Assembly: GCF_000003815.2 (NCBI RefSeq)
Contig: NC_049982.1
Location: 5,105,469 to 5,169,468, forward strand
Reading direction: 5' to 3'
Origin: Branchiostoma floridae
Taxonomy: Eukaryota > Chordata > Leptocardii > Amphioxiformes > Branchiostomatidae
DNA: 64,000 nt
Positions 24,355 to 41,672 of this stretch are shown piece by piece; within the stretch, counting starts at the first letter, position 1, and every line of letters starts with the position of its first letter. The translations under genes were made by a program, and so were the position numbers. Below the pieces are notes generated by a model. It did not search any database, was not told the DNA's origin, and saw only the letters and a program-made list of their open reading frames with translations.

Positions 24355-26274
24355 TTAATTGTCCCCATCAAGTCCGTGTGCTTGGTCCCCGCCAGCCAGG
24401 CTGTCCTGTCTGACCGGCCCGTTCCTCTCCAGTTTGCCGTGGTTGTGATCGTGCCCGACCGGCCCGTTCCTCTCCAGTTTGCCGTGGTTGTGATCCACGG
24501 ACCAGAGTGGCGGCAGGTACCGCGGTTTCATGCTGTCCAGAAAGTGGCGACGCCAGCGCTTCTCAAACAGCATCAGTCCGTCCCTCCGCTCCAGGAGCGA
24601 CCGGACAACCTTCTCGGCGTGAGGGACGAAGTTCTCGTTCTCAATCCGAGTTTCCAGGGTCGCGGCTTCCATGAGCATAGCTGTGGTAACTTCCTCCGTG
24701 CTGTAGAATTCCTTCACGTGAGTCTCCAGCTCCAATTTTCGCTCAGCCGGGATTTTGTTGTCGTCACGAAGCAGAGCCTTAGCCGCCGTCCGGGCTTTTC
24801 TTCGAGCAGGGTCTTCCAGAAACTTGGCGTTGTCCTCTGACCCCAAGGGTGCGTTGAACTCCCTGACAATCTCGTTCCGCAACCTGTTGTCATGGTGACC
24901 GGTCTGCTGGTGACAGACAGTGCAGAGGAGGAGGATGTCGTGCGACAGGTGGTCCTTCATCTCCCGCGGGAAGTGTCTCCGGTAGTCGTGCGGCACCACG
25001 TTCTTCCTGATGTACGACTCGGTCCGTCCGCACACGACGCATACATTATCCTTCACGGACAGGTAGTACTGGTCATCCTGGCTGGACGGGCGGCCGGACG
25101 GTTCGAACTTCAGCTGGACGGTCAGCGGGTCCTCGCTGACCAGCTCTCCTAGCTCCTTCTGGAGGTACCACTGCACCTTCTTCCGGTCGATGGTACTGAG
25201 GAGGGTGCCGTCAGGCGCCAGTAACTGACAGTTGTGGTAGAAAGGAGACCGCCGGACGGTGTACCCCTTCACTTTCCTGGGTGTCGGGGCTTTGTTCTCT
25301 TGATGTTGCGGTGCCTCTACATTACTAAAGGACCCTTCGTTGTGATTCTGCGGTACCTCTCCATTACTAAAGGACCCTGCATTGTGATTTTGTCCAAGGA
25401 GCTCCTTATTTTGTCTGACACCGACCTCTTCGTTGTCAAAACTCCCCTCGTTTTGATGCTGTAGCGGACGTGTTTTGTTATTCCGAGCAGTTCTCTTTCT
25501 CCCTCCCCTGTGAGAGTCAGAAAAGGGAACGTCCACCAGGCCTTGGCACATCGCCTTCACAGCAGATCGCAGGTTTTTCTCGGACTTGTCATTTTGTTGT
25601 AACTTCCACTCCAGAAAGGTGGTGAAGATGTCCACCGATACAAGGGCATCGTTTGCGGCGTATGTGATCTGTTCCTCGCTCAGCTTTGAGGCTTCCCAAT
25701 TGCTGCATCTCACGGTTCGACTCTTGTCCATCTTGACTCCAAGTACCTGCTCGGCGAGTGCCTGTAGACCAAGTTTACCGCTCTGTAGAGACTTGTGTCT
25801 GATAGCCAGGTGTCTGAGGTCCACACAGCCGCGCACAGTAATGCCATAGTCTCTCTCTAGCCGCCGGCTGTCCTCCCAACAGGCTACGCCGACTTTCAAC
25901 ACGTTTTTATTGGCAAGCAAGTCCCTCACACACCGCGGGATGGTCCCATCGTTCAGACGACAGACCCGGAAGAGACCACACTCTCCCGTCCTCGAGGCGA
26001 GCTGTAGCAACGACACGGGGCGAGTTGTGCCGCCCCTGGTCACCCACTCACAGTCAAACCCGAGCACCTGAAGCTCCCCCAGCGCTTCTTCATCCACTAA
26101 CCTGCCGCACACGTCCTCACAGCTCGTCTGAGAGTCCACCACAGTGATCCTGGTACCGGCTGGGTCTCTCTGTAGGAAGGTTTTCCGCCTGTCTCTGTGG
26201 TAGTGCTCCAAACACGACATCACCCACCCACAGATCGTGAGGGAAGTGGTCATCAGCACCATTGGGTGGATCAT
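24355..26274 (-). CDS. EXD2: EXD2-like 3'-5' exonuclease, intronless
   Basis: An uninterrupted 639-codon frame encodes a DEDDy-family exonuclease. The catalytic residues are visible: D74 and E76 in GFDCEWV, D135 in VACWEDSRRLE, and Y205 and D209 in YAANDALVS. An N-terminal hydrophobic stretch (about residues 5-21) fits the membrane anchor known for vertebrate EXD2, which has been placed on mitochondria and in DNA end resection. The C-terminal half has the second conserved EXD2 region with a CVVCGR and CTVCHQQTGHHDNR cysteine/histidine pair. Length is close to the human protein (about 620). An in-frame TGA four codons before the ATG supports the start. The linker around residues 270-330 has NHNxGSFSN-like repeats, and the C-terminus a 15-residue duplication. 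The lack of introns is unusual beside its multi-exon neighbours and may reflect an old retrocopy. Confidence 0.93.
   Translation of the reverse strand: MIHPMVLMTTSLTICGWVMSCLEHYHRDRRKTFLQRDPAGTRITVVDSQTSCEDVCGRLVDEEALGELQVLGFDCEWVTRGGTTRPVSLLQLASRTGECGLFRVCRLNDGTIPRCVRDLLANKNVLKVGVACWEDSRRLERDYGITVRGCVDLRHLAIRHKSLQSGKLGLQALAEQVLGVKMDKSRTVRCSNWEASKLSEEQITYAANDALVSVDIFTTFLEWKLQQNDKSEKNLRSAVKAMCQGLVDVPFSDSHRGGRKRTARNNKTRPLQHQNEGSFDNEEVGVRQNKELLGQNHNAGSFSNGEVPQNHNEGSFSNVEAPQHQENKAPTPRKVKGYTVRRSPFYHNCQLLAPDGTLLSTIDRKKVQWYLQKELGELVSEDPLTVQLKFEPSGRPSSQDDQYYLSVKDNVCVVCGRTESYIRKNVVPHDYRRHFPREMKDHLSHDILLLCTVCHQQTGHHDNRLRNEIVREFNAPLGSEDNAKFLEDPARRKARTAAKALLRDDNKIPAERKLELETHVKEFYSTEEVTTAMLMEAATLETRIENENFVPHAEKVVRSLLERRDGLMLFEKRWRRHFLDSMKPRYLPPLWSVDHNHGKLERNGPVGHDHNHGKLERNGPVRQDSLAGGDQAHGLDGDN
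24412..24495 (-). repeat. 45-bp tandem duplication inside EXD2
   Basis: A 39-nt stretch starting at 24412 is repeated exactly starting at 24457. In the protein it gives two copies of a 15-residue HNHGKLERNGPV-type unit near the C-terminus. The duplication keeps the frame, so it looks tolerated and recent. Confidence 0.8.
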
Positions 26275-27010
26275 TGTGAACTCTCAGGCACACACTGGTC
26301 CCAAAATATGGCGAGCAGATGGCTTAAAACGACCGAAAATACGGCTTCGATCGTGCAGTTACAGTAAGGTTGCGACATGACAACAACACCAGCTGATGAG
26401 GTCACAAAGGGGTCACTGGGGATGACGTCATTCTTGTTCTTGTTCCCCCTGTTTGTGCTGTTATCTTTGAGGATGTGTGTCGATAACTTCCGATGTTAAC
26501 TTGAACTATTAGCTTTATTTTGAGCATATGTAGATATACACTACATTGCAATGTTGCATCAAGTGAAACACTTTCTCTGAAAATAAAGCACCCACACAAT
26601 GGTATAGCCCACCAACATCCCACAATGCCCATGGCGCCCACAACCTTAACACTTCCGTTTCCGGTCCGTCCAAACACTTCCAAACAACAAAAGTTGTCAG
26701 GATCGATTCCCGAACATTTGTTACATGTCAGCGCCCATGTGGTAACCTCTATTGTTTATCGCTCAATATTACTGGTCATATTACACACACCGCCATTGTC
26801 TGTGCGTGCAAGTATATGTCTTTGGGGGGAGAATTCTTTTCAATTTAGCGGCGAATCGGTCTGTAGGGAGACTTGTCACGCAAGGGTTCCAGCCGAAGTT
26901 GGCGCCGGGTGGCCTGGATTTTTCGTACGTGGCAAGATGTGGAGAGGCTAGCTAGAACCGTTTCACATTTGGAGAGATGATCATGTACTCACACTGACGA
27001 TCACACGTCC
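26275..27010. promoter_or_regulatory. Probable shared promoter region of EXD2 (-) and SIRT3 (+)
   Basis: The start codons of the two divergent genes are 736 bp apart with no gene between. I see an AAATATGGCG box (YY1-like) at 26304-26313 close to the EXD2 start. CTTCCG (ETS-like) and CATGGCGCC elements lie near 26630-26660. There is no obvious TATA box. Bidirectional use is inferred from the arrangement only. Confidence 0.45.
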
Positions 27011-34145
<7,135 letters not shown>

Positions 34146-34189
34146 ACCTGTCTGTGAAATTGTGCATGGTGGGCAGAGACTTTATTTAA

Positions 34190-34620
34190 TGCTGCAAGTC
34201 TGATTTGTCAAGATTCATAGACAACCAACCAACCAAGTCCCAACGACAGATGACATTGTTCAGTACTACTAGTACTAATTCTTAACCATGGTCTGGAGAA
34301 GGTTGGGAGGCCATGGCTGGCTATGTGTGACAGGGGCTTTAGATCAAACTGAGCAGAGATGTCAATGTTGCAAGTTTGATTTGTCAGGATTCATAGACAA
34401 GTAGAACAGGCTACCTTACCAACCAACTCTCACTACTGCTTAATACTGACTCCCAACCATGGTGTGGAGATGACAAGGTTGGGAGGCCATGGTTGTCTAT
34501 GTGCGACAGAGGCTTTAGGCCAAACTGAACCAGTAAAATTGTTGATGAATAGAGACGTAGACGGTGCTAGTTTCAGATTTGTCAAAATTCATAGACAGCT
34601 TGCACAAATGACTTTTAAAA
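34190..34620 (+). repeat. Imperfect tandem repeat in the SIRT3 3' UTR
   Basis: GATTTGTCA(A/G)(G/A)ATTCATAGACA occurs near 34203, 34379 and 34574. Between them, GGTTGGGAGGCCATGG and GCGACAGAGGCTTTAG-like phrases repeat. The period is roughly 175-195 bp, with about two and a half units. Confidence 0.65.
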
Positions 34621-34926
34621 GACTACTAAGCAACCTCGCCAACTAACTCCCAACCATGCTTTGAACAAGCTTTGGTAGCCACTTTCTGGTAGCCACTTGT
34701 CAAATCCCTAGTCATAGAACCAAAGAGAGGTTAGCTGATTTATCCGTCCAGGTTATAATAGATAACATAATTGCCCAACTCTTAACATTGAATCTTTCAT
34801 ACATTTACGTCTAAAGCTTTCAACGTGGTAGGCTTGGAACTCATAACGCTACTTCCTCATTCTAAACTGACACAGTTATATTTGTGTACCAAGTCAAAAT
34901 GATGGAAAGCAAAACCTTTGTTGCCA

Positions 34927-34932
34927 AATAAA
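34927..34932 (+). terminator. Candidate SIRT3 polyadenylation signal
   Basis: AATAAA lies about 780 bp after the SIRT3 stop codon and beyond the 3' UTR repeats. Confidence 0.45.
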
Positions 34933-36187
34933 AGACTGTCTACAGAGACATCACCTAAAGCAGCAGTGCTGGTCAGCTAGCTGCATGGAACAAACTGAAT
35001 TAGTCAATTGCTGTGAGTTTTAGCACCTAATTGACCATACATTACTGTATGAGGCAGAACTTTGAACACGTCAGAGATAGAAGTAAGATAGGTAGATTCA
35101 GGGGAAAGCTATATGGGTGTATAATAAGAAATTATGAGCTGTATTCTTATTATTCAGCTTTGTTAGATGAAATGTATCCATTGAAGATTTTATACTTGGC
35201 CTAACAACTGAATGTACAACAGAATTATAAATTAAAGATTTTTCTTGATGTTGATTTGTGGCATTGGTTTTGTGACTTTGTATTGCAGTCAGCACACAAT
35301 TAGGGAGGGAATGTTTTGTTCATTTATGCATGACACAAGTTCACATCCACATAATACCTGACACAGTGACAGCAAAATGAATCATTAGGCCATATTGATT
35401 TGATTTCATGTATGATATACGCACGTCCATCAATTTTCGGCCCTATATCCAAAAAGTGGATACACAAATACTCTAAGTTGAACAAAGCAACTGCAGAATT
35501 TAAAGAACAAGTATATGCCGTGAATTGCAAAAAAGTCAAAATACGGACACTAAAATCAAGGATTGTCATTCATGTTGATTGTTCACATCGCAGCCGTCAG
35601 TTGAGTAAGAAACGATCACAAGATTTTTGCATTCTCCGAAAACTAAAACACAGCAGACAAAATACATAACAACCACAACAAAGTGAAAACTTAAACTGGT
35701 AATGAAGATGATTTGTCATGGACAAGAATCATCAAATTGACTTTGAGCAAATTATCGTCTTTGGTAGAAGCTTTCTAAAACTAAGAATATGATTATAGAA
35801 ACAGTGAGATTTGCTGTAAACCGAATTAACAAATTATATATTTTTCTCATTTTTGGCTTTCTGTCATTCATTGCTCGATAGATCTACATGATGTAACGTT
35901 ATCACGTGGTGGCTGATATTATGACATTACTAATTATGAAGTATGTTATTTGTGTACAGAGGAATGCTACCAATGTACACCTATAGGATGACAGAAGTAG
36001 ACAAAAATAACTTGTATCGTATGGGTACCATCGACTTCTGCTATCATGAACTGGCATTAGGCACTTCCCACAATTCAATCTGACTAGAATATCTGCAAAC
36101 ACTGACACAAACATCGAAAACCATTTTTATCGATCTATTGACAGTGAGATATTTGAGGTCGTGAGGATCACAGCTAGCAAGCATAAA
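34933..36187. other. Spacer between convergent SIRT3 and copy C
   Basis: I see no gene here. Bases 35384-35445 match the left end of the TIR element in SIRT3 intron 7 (AGGCCATATTGATTTGATT, then CAATTTTCGGCC). The rest is AT-rich without recognisable features. Confidence 0.55.
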
Positions 36188-39100
36188 CTACATTTCCACT
36201 GCCCAATCTTTGGCCAAGTTTGCCAGTTTCTTATGATCTACTTTTGAAGCATCGTCGTTCTTCTGTTCCTCCAAAGGCAGATCTCCCACTTTCTCCGTCA
36301 TGCCGTTGTGTGCTTTCATGCTCCACACAGCGACTCCAATCAGTACTGCAGCCACAGCGACAGCCCCCACAGACAACAGCGCGATGTACGCGGGCTGCTC
36401 GTACCAGCTGGACCCCTGTTGGTCCGGAGCTGCAGAGAGACATACAGTTTATGAAACATATCTTTGGTCGGTGACAAGTTGGCCCCGTAGGATAATGTTC
36501 TCGATCAGGGAGGTTATTGTGGGCCCCGTACGCGTCGTGAAATGAGGGAATGATATTAGAAAAGGACGCACGTCGCTCTCAGATAGCACGGCTATGGAAG
36601 TACAGCATTATTCAGGCAAGTAACGTCAGTCAACATCTAAATGTAAATATTATGTCACCAATAGGGGTGGGACCGAATACATCATCCGGTACAAAGCCGT
36701 TTTTTCTTCTTGAACCGGTCCGAAAATATCGAACCTGAATGTTTGTACATAGACTTTTGTAAAATATACACCTGTCTGGTGTTATCGAACAAAGAATGTT
36801 AAAAATCATGCTTTTCGGGTGTCAACTCTCAATTCCTGCCAGTGACGACAGCGGGTTCCAGACAGATTTGTTATGAATTACTTTTTTTTTTCACTCTAGA
36901 CTTTGCATCCAAGACTTTGTCATCTACGTATACGAATTAATCTTCGTGTGACATGATGTACCAAGATGGCACCACATTTACCTCCAGTATGAGTATCTTC
37001 AGTGCAGTTCTTCCCGTCTCCCGTCAGGCCATGCGGGCAGTCCCCACACTCGTGTCCACCTGGTACGTCTGTACACGTCACTTCCGGGAAGCACGGCTGG
37101 CACGAGCAGCCTTGGATGAGAAAAGAACAAAATCATGGAAGTCAAATAAATATGTAACTGTTATGTTCATTAGTATACATGTACGCTGCATATTCCCTCA
37201 ACATTGGACAACCAAATATCTAATCAATGTTATTGGTACTAAATCAATACAATGGAATCTGTGCAATCTTCTACAAAATCTTCTACAAAAACACGTTAAC
37301 TACACCTTTTCTGCACCACAAGACTTCAGTTACCCTACAACTACCCACCACGATCGCTCCATGTTGACACGTTAACTGACGGGTCACACTGTTTACAAGG
37401 ATTGCCAATTTGTGTTTCCCCACTGGCGTAGCAAGCACCGTCTATCTCACAGGAGTCGTTCTGTGTGTAGAAAAACAAACACGACACAATCATTTTCATC
37501 AGATGCTATAACTTCTGGATCTCCAACGCCAAAGCGCCAAAGATATGGTTAGTTCAGGTTTGTAGAAGTATCGAAGCCTACGAAAAGCACCTGTAGCCTA
37601 CAGAAAGCGAATGCTCTCTTACCCTGAGAACACAGAACCCGGTGACGTTACAGTCTTGACAGACGGCGTCATACGTGATGAGCAGGACCGGGGGACTGAA
37701 GCGCACACCGTCGTTACTGATGGAGACGAGTGTCGCCTCGGCTGTTGTCCTGTGTCCGGCTGCAGCACTCCTCCTCACACGGGACCGCGGGAGGGGGCAC
37801 ACCACACGGGCAAAGTTCTCAAATGTGGCCGCAGTGGTTGTTATGTCATTAAGAGGGTGAACGCCATTGTTGTCAACCTGGAAAAGCGAAACATTGTAAG
37901 AGTTGGAGTACCACTTGTATATTCATGGTACATTTCACATATTTCAGCATTATAGGCATGTGAGTTATCTATCTTAAAAGTAAAAGACTATGAGCAACGT
38001 GGAGCAACTTGACTACTTGGTCAGTAGCACCTCGTTGACTGCGTGTCAAGAACTTACAACCCCAAAACACGCTACCACCGGAAACAACACACACCTGTGC
38101 AGCCTGTAAAGAACATGTCAGACTCTCCGACTCCATGAAGTTCAGTCCGATGACGGGAGTCCGTTCACACGGCCGGGTGTTGATGTCACACAGACCTTCC
38201 TTCGGGATGAAGAACGCGTCTGGCGGTTTGTCTGATTCTATGGAGCACGAAGGACCTTCAAACCCCACCTGACAGACGCACTCTCCCTTCTCACAGGTTC
38301 CTTTCTGGCTACAGTTACCTGGACACGAGACGGCTTCGTAGAAGAAGGACGGAGGTGTGAGGGTGCCGTTGTTTGTCTCGTTGTTTTGTGCCCAGAAGGA
38401 CGTGTTTTTGTACAGCAAACCGCCGCAACTGGTTTCCATGGTTTCAACAGCAGTTTCTGCCCACGTGGTGTCGCCTGTTGCCTGAAGATGGCCAAATAAT
38501 AGCATCGACTAGTTTTTTCATGCTTATTGACCCGATGTAGAAGACGCAACAAAGAAAAGAACTTTGCAATGTCCTAAATTACATTGCCAAATATAAATGT
38601 CATTATTGAACTAGTTTAACTGTAATATCCAACACAAAAATTGGACTTACCCAAATTTTCGACTGATTTGGGTGAGTCCAACTTTTGTGTTGGATATTAC
38701 AGTTAAACTAGTTCAATAATGACTTCTACCAACACAGAAGAACTTTCAAGCTAAAATATAAATGTCGCTGTCTTGTAACATGTATCTAACATATTTAACA
38801 CACAGTGAATGAAATACATGTACTGAGATTTAATCATTCTTTGCTGACCTGTCAATGCCTTTTCTTACCTGGATATCTACCACGCATGACTCTGCGGCTG
38901 AAGACAGATCAATTTTGTTCCCAAGAACTGACGTACACAGTTCCCCTGACGGAGCCCCCGTCATAGCGTCCTCACAGAACGCTCTAGCTTCTGCCTCCGT
39001 CATTCCATTCGGTGCAGGCCAAGTGGGGGGATCCTGAAAGGGACAATTGTACCGGTAAGATACGCTGCACATGCAAAATTTACAGCAATAAGGACATCAG

Positions 39101-41595
39101 TTCAGTTCAGTTCATCCTCGGAGAGGTGACACCAGCGTCTCCACATAAGGACAAGATAACATCTAATATAATGAGATCTTGTAATTCGCCATTGGGCAAA
39201 ACTCACACTGTGACTAGTTTCTTAGAATTCCTTGTCAACATGCAACCCATTTGTCGTCTGAATGATAATTGTGGAAAAATGAAGTCATTATGTTTCAGTT
39301 GCTCACCACAGGAGTGACCGGCTCATTGTTGTCGAAACCGAACATGTCGTCGTCATAGACATCGTCGTTGTAGCTGGTGTCCCGTCTCTTGCGCGCGTTC
39401 GGTGGTTTGTCTACCGGCTTGGCACCTGCACTGGCCGACTTCCACTGACAGTTGAAGGCGTACGATGAGTTGCAACTCACTTCCTGGTGAGAGCCTTCAC
39501 TGCTGCATTCGCAGTACTGCCGCTCATCGAGAGGAAAAGGTGCCGGATTCACGCTGCCAGTGAAGAGATTGTCGTCATCTGGAAGCCTAAATTGAGTCAC
39601 GAAGAAAGTGTTATAAGATTTGGATATACTAAATGTGAATGATGCGAATCAGTGAAGGGTTCAACCGTATATCATTAGTGAAACAGCAGCGAAAAATAAA
39701 AACTCACTTCCAGCTTGTGACGAAGTCACTAGGGTTGCCCGCGTTGATTACCTGAGCGTGGCTAATGTGTGACACGGTCACAAGATCTGCATGAAGACCG
39801 TCGTTTGTCTCGTCGTCATCAAACGTTCCACAGAGCCCCAGAGTTTTATTGTAGTCGTCAGCGGAAGGGTAGAAAAATATGTTCATATACTGTTTGGAAG
39901 ATCCAACCAAGGTGATGTCCATCCATGATCCTGTTGGGAAGTAGACCTGAGAAAGACAAACGATTGCAAGTCAAGTCCAAAGATGGAAGTCAAGTCCGAA
40001 GTGCAAAATGCAGGTATACCAAACCTTTCGTCTGGTAGAAATTGTAATGTTTAGCAAAACTGATCGACCTTACCAAAAACCTGTGGCCGCCATTTTTGTA
40101 GTAGAAACGCGTGTCCTGTCCCACAGGGCCATGGTGCTGCATCAATGTGACAAGAGACGATTCAAACTGAACCCAAGAGCCTGTGGAGTAGCTGAACCTT
40201 TCAACACCGTCTTTGCACTTTGTGATGATGAAGACCTCGTTCCCTGCTCTGATAGCAACGCCGCAGTTACAGGCCACACTCCCGGCACCGCACATTTTCA
40301 TCCTGGTCTGAACCTTGGGACAGAACAGACTGTACTGTTATTTCCGATCGACCGACTGAATGACCAACTAAATGCATCACTTGGTAGTGGTAACACTCTA
40401 CGTATTTCATTCTGATAGCAACGAGAGATCCCAAAGGAATAATTCCACCAAAAAGATTGTCGCATAATGCTTTGTCTGGGTTACTTTTACTAGACTTTTG
40501 CTCGGTAATACGACTCTTTATCACAAAAACTATGCAACATTGTTGTAATTTGCTCAACCTACCTCAATGGGGAGGTATCTATGCTTCATCAGGGTGAATG
40601 TGCCAGCTTGGTAGATATGATAGTACCTAAGAATCGAACGAGATAACAAAGAAATGAAAGGACGACAGGGTTATTGCAAGCGCACCGCGTTGTTGTATAA
40701 CAAGGAAGTAATTGTATTTGGCGAAAATGTCTGTGTGTAGATGCTCTCATAGATGCTTAGAATCAACTGCCATTGGAGATGGCAAGGTACACAATTAACA
40801 CAAGAGTTACTCGTATATATTTTCTTTACCTTCCATCAAACGTGGTGTAGTGCGGATCTCCCGTGGATTTGCACACAACATCCCTGTCGGGATCGGTGTT
40901 ACGAGTGGTGACCTGAATACAACAAATGCTTAACGTTATAAGATATCTAAAAATGTTCCAACAATGAAATGTTTGTAAGCATTCAAATACACATTTTTTT
41001 AAAGTGGTGTAGCTTTTTAAAACTTTTTTTTCATCATACAAGCGATTGGAATGGACGGATATTGCAGATAATATATTCCGATTTGAACCAGGCGCGCAGG
41101 CTACGCGGTACAATGACAATGCTAGGCAAACCCATTCCATGCGAGATAAAACCATTCTCAATTTACAAGGACGTCCCCAATTTGGTATCCGTCCCACAGG
41201 GGAGCAGGATCAGCAGAAAACGGGTTGAATCCGATCTTCATGCGCCTCGCCCCGTCTGCAATGCAGTCACTGACGGCCTTCACCGGAAACTCAATGATCC
41301 CGGTCCAAGTGTCCTTGTCAAAATTGAGGCTGCACGTCTCCTGCACAGCCTCACTTTTCAGACTTCCCTCACAGAAGCGGTCAGCAGAAGAGTCGTTGGC
41401 CTTGAAGACGATTTGTACTGACAGCTTACACTGGCCCCACAATGATGCAATCTCTGTGCAGACCAGCGGCAGGGTAGGCTGGAGCTGTATCTGTTTTGCC
41501 TCACCTCCCTCCTCGATCAAGATATCCTGCGTAAGAATCTGTGGCGAGAAGTATTCAAAAGTCAACAAGAAGCAGTAGCATTGTATTTGTGTGTG

Positions 41596-41672
<77 letters not shown>

